The notes below the pieces were generated by a model. It made no database searches and was not told the origin of the DNA. It saw only the letters and a list, made by a program, of their open reading frames with translations. A DNA stretch of 64,000 nt from Amycolatopsis sp. FBCC-B4732 (GTDB lineage Bacteria > Actinomycetota > Actinomycetes > Mycobacteriales > Pseudonocardiaceae): positions 6,800,501 to 6,864,500 of the forward strand of contig NZ_CP095376.1 of NCBI RefSeq assembly GCF_023008405.1, written 5' to 3'. Below, in pieces: positions 47,002 to 55,694 of this stretch. Every line of letters begins with the position of its first letter. The stretch's first letter is position 1. The translations under genes were made by a program, and so were the position numbers.

Positions 47002-48189
47002 TCACCAGGTGACCGGCAGGCTGTGCACCCCGTACACGAGCATGTCGTCCTTGAACGCCAGGTCCGCCACCGGCACGGCGAGCCGCAGGTCCGGGATGCG
47101 GCGGTACAGCGTGCCGTAGACTACCTGCAGTTCCACCCGCGCCAGCGTCTGGCCGAGGCACTGGTGCACGCCGTAGCCGAAGGCGACGTGGTGGCGGGCC
47201 TCGCGGGTCACGTCGAGGCGGCCGGCGTGCTCGAACACCGCTTCGTCGCGGTTCGCCACGTCGCCCGCCGCGATGATGCCCTCCCCCGCGCGGATGACCT
47301 CGCCGCCGACTTCGATGTCTTCGGTCGCGACGCGGCGGCGTCCGGTGTGCGTGATGTTCAAGTAGCGCAACAGCTCTTCGACCGCGCGGCGCAGCAGGCC
47401 GGCGTCGCCGTCGCGCACCAGCGCCAGCTGGTCCGGGTGTTCCAGCAGCGCGACGGTGCCGAGGGCGATCATGTTCGCCGTCGTCTCGTGGCCCGCGACC
47501 AGCAGCAGCTGCCCCATGGACGCGACCTCTTCGGCGGTCATCCGGCCGGTCGCGTACTGCGTCGTCGCCAGCTTGCTCAGCACGTCGTCACCCGGCGCCG
47601 CGGCCTTCCGCTCGACGAGCCCGCCGAGGTACCCCAGCAGTTCTTCGGTGGCCTGCACGGCTTCCGCCGGGGTCGCCGTCCGCGAGACCATCACCTTCGT
47701 GATGTCCTGGAACAGTTCCCGGTCCTCGTACGGCACGCCGAGCAGCTCGCAGATGACGAGCGACGGCACCGGCAACGCGAACGCGGGCACCAGGTCGACC
47801 GGCCTCGGGCCGGCCAGCAGCCCGTCGACGAGGTCGTCGACGATGCGCTGGATCGCCGGGCGCAGCGCCTCCATCTTCTTGACCAGGAAGTCGCCGGTCA
47901 GCAGCTTGCGCTGGGCCGCGTGCTCGGCGCCGTCCATGGTGATGAACGACTTCGCCCGATGCCGCCGCGCCGCCGACGCCGCGCTCTGGTGCGGATAGCC
48001 GGGCCGGTCCGAGTCGGCGCTGACCCGCGTGTCGCGCAGCACCGAGCGGACGTCGTCGTAGCGGGTGACCAGCCACGGCGTCTCGCCGTTCCACAGCCGC
48101 ACCCGGGAAACCGGCGGCAGCTCGCCCAGTTCGGCGGGCGGGTCGAAGGGACACCGCCGGGTCATCGGAAACGCGGGCACACCGTCCAC
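47002..48189 (-). CDS. Cytochrome P450 (CYP105-like), second copy
   Basis: A 395-residue P450. It shows AGHETT (232-237), ExxR as E272-R275, and heme cysteine C344 in FGYGVHQCLGQTLA. It is a paralog of the P450 at 27405-28610. The GTG start at 48189 follows GGGAGG. It is convergent with the SIP gene (6 bp between stops). A TetR gene lies upstream in the same direction, 120 bp away, with a palindrome between them. Confidence 0.9.
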   Translation of the reverse strand: MDGVPAFPMTRRCPFDPPAELGELPPVSRVRLWNGETPWLVTRYDDVRSVLRDTRVSADSDRPGYPHQSAASAARRHRAKSFITMDGAEHAAQRKLLTGDFLVKKMEALRPAIQRIVDDLVDGLLAGPRPVDLVPAFALPVPSLVICELLGVPYEDRELFQDITKVMVSRTATPAEAVQATEELLGYLGGLVERKAAAPGDDVLSKLATTQYATGRMTAEEVASMGQLLLVAGHETTANMIALGTVALLEHPDQLALVRDGDAGLLRRAVEELLRYLNITHTGRRRVATEDIEVGGEVIRAGEGIIAAGDVANRDEAVFEHAGRLDVTREARHHVAFGYGVHQCLGQTLARVELQVVYGTLYRRIPDLRLAVPVADLAFKDDMLVYGVHSLPVTW

Positions 48190-48221
48190 CGGATACCTCC
48201 CGGAGCTGCCGGAAATTTACA

Positions 48222-48232
48222 TAGCCATGCTA
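48222..48232. promoter_or_regulatory. Short palindrome upstream of the second P450
   Basis: TAGCCATGCTA (48222-48232) is a perfect 4+3+4 palindrome in the AT-richer gap between the TetR gene (48310) and the P450 start (48189). It may be an operator for that TetR protein. Confidence 0.45.
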
Positions 48233-48309
48233 AGCATCTTCCGGCAGCCCCGCCACCCCGCTGCGCCATCCGGGGCGTTCGCCGTCGCCCGGACCCCGAA
48301 AGCCGGGGG

Positions 48310-48948
48310 TCAGGCGAACACCAGCGACACCAGCTCGTCGACGAACGGCTCCACCAGCTCGGCCCCCGTCCGGTTCAGCGCACTGTGGAACAACGCCACC
48401 CGCCCGTGCGCGCCGACGAACACCACCGCCGCCGCGCGACCGGGGGTGACGCGCAGTTCGTGCCCCGCCTCGACGCAGCGCACGAACCCCGCCGTCAGCC
48501 GGTCGATCACGTCCAGCAACGGGCCTTTCGGGCGGGATCCCGGTTCCAGCTCGGACGCGCCGTTCGCCAGCATCAGGCGGTAGTGCCCCGGATTCCGCAT
48601 CGCGAAGGCGCAGTAGGCGTGAATCTGTGCGCGGATGCGGCCGATGACGTCGGTTTCGCCGAGCGACTCCTCGGCGACGCGCATCGATTCGGCCAGCCGC
48701 GCGTATTCGTGGTCGAGGAGCCCGCGCACCAATTCCGCACGATCGGAGAAATGCTGGTAGATGCTCGCCGGTGCGATGCCGACCGCCCGCGCCACACCGC
48801 GGATCGTCAGCCCGTCCTCGCCGCCGAGCTCGGCCAGCAACCGGCCCGCCGCTTCGAGGATTTCCCCGCGCAGCCGTTCGCCTTCGCCCCAGCGGTTCCT
48901 CGTTCGGCCGATTCCGGCCGCGACGCTCTCCGGCACCCGCACATTCAT
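48310..48948 (-). CDS. TetR family regulator upstream of P450
   Basis: A 212-residue TetR protein with helix-turn-helix LTIRGVARAVGIAPASIYQHF and a C-terminal domain of the TetR_C group (RNPGHYRLMLANG, then FVGAHGRVALFHSALNR). It reads in the same direction as the second P450 and may control it. ATG at 48948; there is no strong ribosome site. The effector is unknown. Confidence 0.87.
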   Translation of the reverse strand: MNVRVPESVAAGIGRTRNRWGEGERLRGEILEAAGRLLAELGGEDGLTIRGVARAVGIAPASIYQHFSDRAELVRGLLDHEYARLAESMRVAEESLGETDVIGRIRAQIHAYCAFAMRNPGHYRLMLANGASELEPGSRPKGPLLDVIDRLTAGFVRCVEAGHELRVTPGRAAAVVFVGAHGRVALFHSALNRTGAELVEPFVDELVSLVFA

Positions 48949-49004
48949 ACGCCCGGGTGAACCGGGGCCGTATTCCGGGGTGCCGGAAACCGCATTCCGA
49001 ATGG

Positions 49005-49709
49005 TCAGGAAACCAGCGCGGGGTAGAGGCCGGGGAGCTCACCGGACAGCCCGGCGCGCACGTTCCGGGTGACGTCGTCGGCGAGCACCTCGAACCGGCC
49101 CGCTTCGACGCCGTCGAGCGCGAGGCCGGCCACGACCGCCGGGTCGACCTTCGGGCCGTCGACGTGCTTGGCCATGTCGGTGTCCATGTAGCCGACGTGC
49201 AGCGCGGTCACCTGCGTCTTCTGCGGCGCCAGCTCCAGGCGCAGCGCGTTGGTCAGCGACCAGGCCGCCGACTTCGCCGCGGAGTAGGCCGCGACCTGCG
49301 GTGCGGTGAACCAGGAAAGCACCGACAGGACGTTGAGGACCGCGCCGCCGCCGTTGCGCTCGAGGATCGGCGCGAACTCGCGCGTCACGGCCAGCGTGCC
49401 GAAGTAGTGCGTGTCCATCTCCAGCCGGATGTCTTCCAGCTTCCCGCCGAGCAGCGTCGACCCGGTGGACGAGCCTGCGTTGTTCACCAGCAGCGTGACG
49501 TCGCCCGCGCTCGCGGCCGCTTCCCGGATCGACGCCGGGTCGGTCACGTCCAGGCGCAGCGGCACCACGCCCGGCAGATCGACCGACTCGGGGTTCCTCG
49601 CGGCGGCGTAGACCTTGGCCGCGCCCCGCGCCAGCAGCGCTTCGGCGAACTTGCGGCCGAGGCCGCGGTTCGCCCCGGTGACCAGCACGACCGCACCCTT
49701 GATGTCCAT
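49005..49709 (-). CDS. SDR family oxidoreductase, HxlR-controlled
   Basis: A 234-residue classical SDR. It has the cofactor motif VTGANRGLGRKFAEALL, LVNNAG, and the active-site tyrosine and lysine in VAAYSAAKSAAWSL. The ATG at 49709 follows GAGGAGCTCGTC. It is divergent from an HxlR regulator gene with paired CTTGC-GCAAG operators between them, so I expect repression relieved by a reactive small molecule (quinone or aldehyde). Substrate unknown. Confidence 0.88.
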   Translation of the reverse strand: MDIKGAVVLVTGANRGLGRKFAEALLARGAAKVYAAARNPESVDLPGVVPLRLDVTDPASIREAAASAGDVTLLVNNAGSSTGSTLLGGKLEDIRLEMDTHYFGTLAVTREFAPILERNGGGAVLNVLSVLSWFTAPQVAAYSAAKSAAWSLTNALRLELAPQKTQVTALHVGYMDTDMAKHVDGPKVDPAVVAGLALDGVEAGRFEVLADDVTRNVRAGLSGELPGLYPALVS

Positions 49710-49730
49710 GACGAGCTCCTCTCGCACCTG

Positions 49731-49789
49731 GCTTGCTTTTTGCAAGCTAGCTGAAGCCGACCCTACGGCGTAAACTTGCTCGGAGCAAG
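49731..49789. promoter_or_regulatory. Paired HxlR operator candidates
   Basis: GCTTGC-TTTTT-GCAAGC (49731-49747) and CTTGCT-CGG-AGCAAG (49775-49789) are two inverted repeats about 43 bp apart. The outer arms (ACCTGGCTTGCT and AGCAAGCCAGGT) also pair perfectly with each other. They lie between the divergent SDR and HxlR genes. Confidence 0.78.
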
Positions 49790-49810
49790 CCAGGTAGGAG
49801 GGATCACAGC

Positions 49811-50302
49811 ATGAGCCGCCGCACCACGTGGGAGGACAACGCCTGCCCGATCGCCCGCGCCGCCGACATCCTCGGCGAACCGTGGACGTTGCTGATCCTG
49901 CGCAACGCGACCGCAGGCACCACCCGGTTCGAGGACTTCCGGAGCCAGCTCGGCATCGCCGACAACGTCCTGACGACGCGGCTGGCCAAGCTCGTCGAAC
50001 GCGGCCTGCTGACGAAGCTCCCCTACCGCGACGGCGGCCGCACCCGCCACGAGTACCGGCTCACCCAGGCCGGTTCGGACGCGTTGCCGGTGCTGCACGC
50101 CCTCGGCGCATGGGGTGACGCGCACACTTCGACGACGAGCGCGTACGGCCCGATGAAGCTGGTCCACGCCGGCTGCGGGCAGCTCACCCGGCCGGGAGCG
50201 ACGTGCGACGCCTGCGGAAAACCGCTGGTCAGGGACGACCTGACGTGGCGCGGCTCATGGCTGAGCGAGGGCGAGATCCCGCTGGCGGATCCCGTCGGCT
50301 GA
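49811..50302 (+). CDS. HxlR family transcriptional regulator with C-terminal zinc-ribbon-like tail
   Basis: A 163-residue winged-helix regulator. It starts CPIARAADILGEPWTLLILR, with conserved C12, then RFEDFRSQLGIADNVLTTRL and LTKLPYRDGGRTRHEYRLT. The C-terminal tail (HAGCGQ then CDACGKPL) has a CxxC pair and could bind zinc, as in the longer HxlR subgroup. HxlR proteins with an N-terminal cysteine often sense electrophiles. It is divergent from the SDR. Confidence 0.88.
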   Translation: MSRRTTWEDNACPIARAADILGEPWTLLILRNATAGTTRFEDFRSQLGIADNVLTTRLAKLVERGLLTKLPYRDGGRTRHEYRLTQAGSDALPVLHALGAWGDAHTSTTSAYGPMKLVHAGCGQLTRPGATCDACGKPLVRDDLTWRGSWLSEGEIPLADPVG

Positions 50303-50477
50303 GCCGGTCGGCGCATCCTCGTATGCGCGTTCGCGCATGTCAAGACTCCGCCGTGGTTGGTAAATCACCGTTCGCCACGCAGTACGAAAGTCGGGTCACA
50401 AGAGCCGGGCGATTTTGTAAGTTCGACACCCAGCGCGCGCAAACCCGGCAAATTCCCCACGGCAAGGAGTCGTCCCG

Positions 50478-51032
50478 ATGTCCAGGAAGTACCTGCTGCC
50501 CGGCGCCGCCGTCGCGCTGGCGATGATCGCGACCCCGCTGACGGCCGGCCCGGCCTTCGCTGCTCCGGAAGCGGCCACGGTCGTCTACTACGACACCTCG
50601 GACGCCCCCACCTTCCGCGATGTGATCAACGCGGGCGCGGCGAACTGGAACGCGGCGGTGTCGAACGTCAAGCTCGAGGAGAGCTCTTCGGGCGCCACGC
50701 TGCACTACACCGAAGGCAACGACCCGCAGGGCTCGTACGCCCAGACCGACGGCCACGGCAGCGGCACCATCTTCATCGACTACACCCAGGCCGAGCAGTA
50801 CAACCAGACCCGCATCGCGGCCCACGAGACCGGCCACGCGCTGGGCCTCCCGGACCACTACGAGGGCCCGTGCTCGGAACTGATGTCGGGCGGCGGCCCC
50901 GGCCCGTCCTGCACGAACGCGAACCCCAACTCGGAGGAGTCCTCGCAGGTGGAATCCCTGTGGGCCAGCGGCTTCGCCGGCGCGCGCAAGGCGCCGACCC
51001 GCGTCTACGAGGTGACGATGCCGGTCAAGTGA
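50478..51032 (+). CDS. Snapalysin-like secreted zinc metalloprotease (M7)
   Basis: A 184-residue secreted protease. The signal peptide runs to about AFA at 28. The zinc site is H116-E117-x-x-H120 in [20 protein letters not shown], with D126 as the extra ligand of the family (HExxHxxGxxD). This matches Streptomyces snapalysins, which are small neutral proteases for milk-like proteins. No pro-domain of note is seen. It is followed by a strong hairpin terminator. Confidence 0.9.
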   Translation: MSRKYLLPGAAVALAMIATPLTAGPAFAAPEAATVVYYDTSDAPTFRDVINAGAANWNAAVSNVKLEESSSGATLHYTEGNDPQGSYAQTDGHGSGTIFIDYTQAEQYNQTRIAAHETGHALGLPDHYEGPCSELMSGGGPGPSCTNANPNSEESSQVESLWASGFAGARKAPTRVYEVTMPVK

Positions 51033-51055
51033 CCAGCAGCTGACGTCGTCGGGGG

Positions 51056-51085
51056 AGGCCGCACCGGGTACGCCCGGTGCGGCCT
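51056..51085 (+). terminator. Hairpin terminator after snapalysin gene
   Basis: AGGCCGCACCGGG (51056-51068) pairs perfectly with CCCGGTGCGGCCT (51073-51085) around the loop TACG, followed by TTC. A very stable tetraloop hairpin 24 bp after the stop. Confidence 0.85.
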
Positions 51086-51151
51086 TCGTGCGTCGGCCCG
51101 CGATCGTCCGCCCGGCCGGAACTGTCGGGGGTGGCGGCTAGGTTCGGGGGC

Positions 51152-52315
51152 ATGCTCACCACGCTGGCCGTCGCGAACTACCGCTCGTTGCGCGATCTCG
51201 TGCTGCCGTTGTCCGGGCTGACGGTGGTCACCGGCCCGAACGGCAGCGGCAAGTCGAGCCTCTACCGGGCGCTGCGCCTGCTGGCGGACGCCTCCCGCAA
51301 CGGCGCGGTGGCGGCGCTGGCCCGCGAAGGCGGCCTGCCGTCGACGCTGTGGGCGGGCCCGGAGGCGGTCGGCCGCGCGGTGCGCGAAGGCCGCGCCCCG
51401 GTCCAGGGCACGGTCCGTTCGAAGGCGGTCGGCCTCCGCTTGGGCTTCGCGGGCGACGAATTCGGCTACGCCCTCGACCTCGGCCTGCCGGTCCCGGGCG
51501 AGACGGTGTTCAACCTGGACCCGGAGTTCAAGCGCGAAGCGGTCTGGTCCGGCCCCGTCCTACGGCCCGCTTCCCTGCTGGCGGACCGGGCGGGCCCCAT
51601 GGTCCGCACGCGCGTCGCTTCGGGTGGCTGGGGTCCGGAGCAGTTCAAGATCCGGCTTTCGGACAGCATGCTGAGCGAGTTCGCGGACCCGCGCGCGTGC
51701 CCGGAGCTGCTGGTCGTGCGCGAGCGCATCCGGTCGTGGCGCTTCTACGACCACTTCCGCACGGACGCTTCGGCCCCGGCCCGCCAGTCCCGTGTGGGAA
51801 CGCGCACGTTCGTGTTGTCCCCCGACGGCGCCGACCTGGCGGCGGCCCTGCAGACGATCATCGAGGTGGGCCGCGCCTCCGAGCTGGCTTCCCTGGTGGA
51901 CGCGGCGTTCCCGGGGTCCCGGCTCTCGGTCGTGTCGACGGACGGTTCGCTGTCGGTCCGGTTCCACCAGCACGGGCTGCTGCGCCCGTTGTCGGCGGCG
52001 GAGCTGTCGGACGGGACGCTGCGGTACCTGCTGTGGGTGGCGGCCCTGCTGACCCCGCGCCCGCCGGAGCTGCTGGTGCTGAACGAGCCGGAGACGAGCC
52101 TGCACCCGGACTTGCTCCCGGCGCTGGCGGCGTTGATCGCTACGGCGGCGAAGGAGGCGCAGGTGGTGGTGGTTTCGCACGCGTCGGCGTTGATCCGGGC
52201 GCTGTCCGAGGTGGCGGAGGTCGGGATGGTGGAGCTGGAGAAGGAGTACGGGGAGACGAAGCTGCTGGGGCAGGGACGGTTGGACCGGCCGTCGTGGCAC
52301 TGGCCGGCCCGCTGA
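51152..52315 (+). CDS. AAA family ATPase (SMC/RecF-like)
   Basis: A 387-residue ATPase. It starts MLTTLAVANYRSLRDLVLPL, a pattern of the OLD/RecF-like AAA_21 class, with Walker A GPNGSGKSSLYRAL; the signature region is LSAAELSDGTLRYLLWVAAL and Walker B is LLVLNEPETSLHPDLL, followed by the switch VVVVSHASALI. There is no nuclease (TOPRIM) domain, and no neighbour gene suggests a defence pair. Many such stand-alone ATPases exist in actinomycetes with unknown role. ATG at 51152 fits the fold start. Confidence 0.85.
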   Translation: MLTTLAVANYRSLRDLVLPLSGLTVVTGPNGSGKSSLYRALRLLADASRNGAVAALAREGGLPSTLWAGPEAVGRAVREGRAPVQGTVRSKAVGLRLGFAGDEFGYALDLGLPVPGETVFNLDPEFKREAVWSGPVLRPASLLADRAGPMVRTRVASGGWGPEQFKIRLSDSMLSEFADPRACPELLVVRERIRSWRFYDHFRTDASAPARQSRVGTRTFVLSPDGADLAAALQTIIEVGRASELASLVDAAFPGSRLSVVSTDGSLSVRFHQHGLLRPLSAAELSDGTLRYLLWVAALLTPRPPELLVLNEPETSLHPDLLPALAALIATAAKEAQVVVVSHASALIRALSEVAEVGMVELEKEYGETKLLGQGRLDRPSWHWPAR

Positions 52316-52327
52316 AGAGGTGCCGCC

Positions 52328-52386
52328 GATGTCATGAACGAGTCGTTCATGTCGTCCGGCGCGATGAACGAGTCGTTCATGACATC
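52328..52386. repeat. Palindromic repeat doublet C
   Basis: Two copies of TGAACGAGTCGTTCA at 52335-52349 and 52365-52379, again exactly 30 bp apart. The outer bases GATGTCA...TGACATC make the entire 59-bp block one larger inverted repeat. It is 13 bp after the AAA ATPase stop and could act as its terminator. Confidence 0.9.
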
Positions 52387-52538
52387 GCAGCGCGCGGCCG
52401 GGGTTGCTTGCGGCCCCGGCAGCTCGGCTCGCCACCCGCCCCGACCGCCGGTGAAGGCGGGCCCAACGGCCCTACTCCCCCGGCGAGCCGAGCCCGATCG
52501 TGGACGGGCACGTTCCCCGCGCCCGAAAGCTGCCGATC

Positions 52539-52910
52539 ATGCGGTTTCCCGCTCTCGCCACCGGACTCCTGGCCGCCGCTGTCCTGGTCGGTGCCTGTTC
52601 CGCGACGCCCGCCGCGCAGACTCCGCGACCCGTGCCGACCACGGTCACCGCGGTGCCCGTGACCGTGACCGTGACCGTCACCGAGACCGCGACCACCACG
52701 GCCACCGCGACGGTCACCACGACCACCACCGCGCCGGCGCGCAAGGCGCCGACCACGCGTCCCAAGGCCGAGGACTGCCGGACCGGCAGCTGCCTCAACG
52801 CCGCGCGCGGGCTCACCCAGGAGCAAGTCCTGCGTGAACGGGACGCCTGGCTCGCCACCCACCCCGGCTGGTGCGCGGCCGGCGTGACCGGGGCCGTCGC
52901 GCCCTGCTGA
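52539..52910 (+). CDS. Small lipoprotein with Thr/Val-rich linker
   Basis: A 123-residue exported protein with a lipobox LVGAC (about residue 20). A low-complexity Thr/Val tract follows (VPVTVTVTVTETATTTATAT), probably an extended cell-wall linker. The C-terminal domain is small with four cysteines (EDCRTGSC, HPGWCAAG, VAPC) and a QVLRERDAWLATHPGW helix, as in small disulfide-bonded surface modules. ATG at 52539 begins the signal; an upstream GTG at 52500 is less likely. Function unknown. It is convergent with the next gene; the stops abut. Confidence 0.72.
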   Translation: MRFPALATGLLAAAVLVGACSATPAAQTPRPVPTTVTAVPVTVTVTVTETATTTATATVTTTTTAPARKAPTTRPKAEDCRTGSCLNAARGLTQEQVLRERDAWLATHPGWCAAGVTGAVAPC

Positions 52911-53465
52911 TCACTCCAGCAGCCAGGCCAGCGAGCCGTCGGCGGCCATCGCCGAGACCGCTTCCGCCACCGAGCCCGGGTCGGACGACGGCAGCACCAG
53001 CAAGTTCTCCGCGTAAAACCGCGTGGGCCGCGGCTGGTTGCCGAACCAGTGGGTGGTCTCGAGGTCCGCCCACCCCAGCGTGACCGCCAGCTCCTCCGGT
53101 GAGAACACCCGCAACGGAAACCGCCGGTCGCCGCGGGACAGAACGCCGTCCGAGTACGACCACGCACCCGCCGGCCCCGGCCCCGCCGAAAGCAGCCAGT
53201 CGAACCGGCCCTCGGCCCCCAGCCGGCCGATCTCCTCCTCCGCCGCCGAGCGGGTCACCTCCGGGACCACCACCACGTTCGCGTCGTAGTAGTAGTGCCG
53301 CGGCTCGTCCTCGACGACCTGGACGATCCGCGTCGAGTCGAACAGCATCATCGGGAAACGCCGGTCGCCGTGCGCCAGCTGGGCGTGCAGCACCACGCCG
53401 CGGTCGGCTGCCAGCAGCCAATCACGCCAGTCGAAGTCCTCCGGGGTGAGCAGCTCCCACGTCAC
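52911..53465 (-). CDS. Internally duplicated unknown protein coupled to LacI regulator
   Basis: A 184-residue soluble protein made of two similar halves of about 75-80 residues. Half one has HGDRRFPMMLFDSTRIVQVV and ends RLGAEGRFDWLL; half two has RGDRRFPLRVFSPEELAVTL and ends AMAADGSLAWLL. Tryptophan and aspartate residues are frequent at the half starts (DFDWRDWLLAAD). No family is recognised. The GTG start overlaps the stop of the LacI regulator by 4 bp, so it is made with the regulator and might tune it or bind the same sugar signal. Confidence 0.7.
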   Translation of the reverse strand: MTWELLTPEDFDWRDWLLAADRGVVLHAQLAHGDRRFPMMLFDSTRIVQVVEDEPRHYYYDANVVVVPEVTRSAAEEEIGRLGAEGRFDWLLSAGPGPAGAWSYSDGVLSRGDRRFPLRVFSPEELAVTLGWADLETTHWFGNQPRPTRFYAENLLVLPSSDPGSVAEAVSAMAADGSLAWLLE

Positions 53466-54463
53466 CGGCCGCGGGTGCTTTCCCGGATCTCCAGCGCGAA
53501 CGGCGTCTGGATGTCCTGCGCCGGCACTGCCTTGTCGCCCGTGATGCGGCGGTGGACCAGGTCGATCGCCGCCTCCGCCAGCGCCGCCTTGTCCGGGGCG
53601 ATCGTCGTCAACGACGGCAGGGAGAACGCGCTCTCTTCGTTGTTGTCGAAGCCCACGATGGCCACGTCCTCCGGGACCCGCAGCCCCAGCTCCGCGACCG
53701 CGCGCATCGCGCCGATCGCCAGCAGGTCGTTGAAGCAGAACACCGCGTCGGGCGGGGACGGCAACGCCAGCAGCGCCTTCATCGCCGCCGAACCCACCGA
53801 GCGGTGCCACTTCTCCGCCGGAGCCACCAGAGCGTCCGAATAGGACAGTCCCGCGTCCGAAAGCGCCGCCTCGTAGCCCGCCAGGCGCTGCGAAGACGTG
53901 CCACGGGCGGGGTTCCGGCCGATGGCCGCGATCCGCGTGCGCCCCAGCGAGGCCAGGTGGGACACCGCCGTGCGGGCGGCCAGGACGTTGTCGATCGCCA
54001 CGTGGTCGATCGAGACGTCCACCGCGTGCTCGCCCAGCATCACCAGCGGGATCTCGCCCGGGGACGGGAAGTCCGCCGCCTCCAGGGCTTCCGGGTGCAC
54101 CAGCGCGCCGTCTACGAGGTGCGGGCCCAGCGACGACAGCGTCTCGCGCTCCCGGGACCGGGTGCCCTGCGTCTGTTCGATGAGGACGCTCCACCCGCGC
54201 TTCTGGGCCGCCGTGATGACCAGGCCGGCCAGTTCGCCGAAGTACGGGATCGACAGCTCCGGCACCATCAGCGCCAGGAACCCCGTGCGGCCGCGACGCA
54301 GGTTGCGCGCCCCGACGTTGGGCCGGTAGCCGGTCGCCGCCAGGGCTTCCTCGACCCGCCTGCGGTTCTCCGGCTTCACGAACGCGTAACCGTTCACCAC
54401 GTTCGACACCGTCTTCACCGACACTCCGGCGAGCGTGGCGACGTCTTTGAGCGTCACGGTCAC
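53462..54463 (-). CDS. LacI family transcriptional repressor
   Basis: A 333-residue repressor. The N-terminal helix-turn-helix TLKDVATLAGVSVKTVSNVV is followed by hinge residues RPNVGARNLRRGRTG; the sugar-binding core (periplasmic-binding fold) includes LALMVPELSIPYFGELAGLV and VAIVGFDNNEESA. GTG at 54463 has AAGGAG 7 nt upstream. It is divergent from the ribose-type ABC transporter with a 12-bp arm inverted repeat between them. It probably represses the transporter and GH2 gene in the absence of sugar. Confidence 0.92.
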   Translation of the reverse strand: MTVTLKDVATLAGVSVKTVSNVVNGYAFVKPENRRRVEEALAATGYRPNVGARNLRRGRTGFLALMVPELSIPYFGELAGLVITAAQKRGWSVLIEQTQGTRSRERETLSSLGPHLVDGALVHPEALEAADFPSPGEIPLVMLGEHAVDVSIDHVAIDNVLAARTAVSHLASLGRTRIAAIGRNPARGTSSQRLAGYEAALSDAGLSYSDALVAPAEKWHRSVGSAAMKALLALPSPPDAVFCFNDLLAIGAMRAVAELGLRVPEDVAIVGFDNNEESAFSLPSLTTIAPDKAALAEAAIDLVHRRITGDKAVPAQDIQTPFALEIRESTRGR

Positions 54464-54514
54464 GGGCGGCTCCTTCTCAGGTGGTGAGCACGCAGCATAG
54501 CGAGGATTTGCCGG

Positions 54515-54541
54515 TTTACAACGTTGTTCCAACGATGTAAA
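54515..54541. promoter_or_regulatory. LacI-type operator
   Basis: TTTACAACGTTG (54515-54526) and CAACGATGTAAA (54530-54541) pair with one mismatch around a 3-bp centre, and ACAACGTTGT inside it is itself a perfect palindrome. It lies between the divergent LacI and binding-protein genes. Confidence 0.82.
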
Positions 54542-54617
54542 AAGTACCTCAAGGCTCCCGCGGTGACTCCGATCACCCCGGTGAGCGGGCCCCACCGTCG
54601 CTGCCCGAGGAGTCACC

Positions 54618-55694
54618 GTGCCGCTGTCCACCCGTCCCCTCCTGATCGCCGCCACCGCGGCCGCCGCCGCACTCGCGCTCACCTCCTGCACCAGCCGGGA
54701 AGAGACCCCCGCCGCCCCGTCCAACGGCGGTGGCCCCGCCGCCAGCGCCCAGTCCGTCGCACCGAGCGCCGACGGCTGCACGCTGGAGAAGACCGGTTAC
54801 CCCAAGGTCGACCTCAAGACGGCGGTGGTCGGTTTCTCACAGTCCGAAAAGGAAGCCAACCCCTTCCGGATCGCCGAGACGCAGTCCATCAAGGACGAAG
54901 CCGCCAAGCTCGGCATCGCGAGCGACAAGCTGCTGGTCACCAACGCCCAGAGCGACCTGAACAAGCAGATCAGCGACATCAAGTCGATGCTCGACCGGGG
55001 CGCCCAGCTGCTCGTCGTCGCGCCGCTGAACTCCGACGGCCTCCAGCCCGCGCTCGACGCCGCCAAGGCCAAGAAGGTCCCGGTCGTCACCATCGACCGC
55101 AAGGTGACCTCGCAGCCCTGCACCGACTACCTGACCTTCATCGGCTCCAACTTCGTCGAGCAGGGCAAGCGCGCGGCGCAGGAGATGGCGCGGGTCACCG
55201 GCGGCACCGGCAAGGTCGCGATCCTGCTCGGCGCGTCCGGCAACAACGTCACCACCGACCGCACCTCCGGCTTCAAGGACGAGCTGGCCAAGACGGCCGG
55301 GCTGGCCGTGGTCGCCGAGCAGACCGGCGAGTTCGACCGCTCCAAGGGCCAGGCCGTGATGGAGCAGCTCATCCAGAGCCACCCGGACATCACCGCCGTC
55401 TACGCCGAGAACGACGAGATGGGCGTCGGCGCGGTCAACGCGCTCAAGACCGCCGGCAAGACCCCGGGCAAGGACGTCAAGGTCGTCTCGATCGACGGCA
55501 CCCGCAACGCCGTGCAGCTCATCGCCGACGGCAGCTACAACGCCGTGATCGAGTCCAACCCGCGCTTCGGCCCGCTGGCCTTCCAGACGCTGCAGAAGTT
55601 CGAGGGCGGCGAGGCCATCCCGGCGAGCATCGTCATCACCGACGACCAGTACGACGAGACCAACGCGGCCCAGAAGGTCGGGAACGCGTACTGA
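54618..55694 (+). CDS. Ribose-type sugar ABC transporter substrate-binding lipoprotein
   Basis: A 358-residue binding protein. The lipobox is LTSC (about residue 23). After a Ser/Pro/Ala linker, the periplasmic-binding fold type I starts at LKTAVVGFSQSEKEANPFRI and includes LLVVAPLNSDGLQPALDAAK and AVYAENDEMGVGAVNALK. Such proteins bind ribose, galactose or similar sugars outside the membrane. GTG at 54618 follows GAGGAGTCACC. Its stop overlaps the ATPase start (TGATG). Confidence 0.9.
   Translation: MPLSTRPLLIAATAAAAALALTSCTSREETPAAPSNGGGPAASAQSVAPSADGCTLEKTGYPKVDLKTAVVGFSQSEKEANPFRIAETQSIKDEAAKLGIASDKLLVTNAQSDLNKQISDIKSMLDRGAQLLVVAPLNSDGLQPALDAAKAKKVPVVTIDRKVTSQPCTDYLTFIGSNFVEQGKRAAQEMARVTGGTGKVAILLGASGNNVTTDRTSGFKDELAKTAGLAVVAEQTGEFDRSKGQAVMEQLIQSHPDITAVYAENDEMGVGAVNALKTAGKTPGKDVKVVSIDGTRNAVQLIADGSYNAVIESNPRFGPLAFQTLQKFEGGEAIPASIVITDDQYDETNAAQKVGNAY

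Noticed and set aside
51152..52315. AAA ATPase as part of an anti-phage system (Gabija/OLD-like)
   Set aside because: No TOPRIM or nuclease domain and no helicase or effector neighbour.
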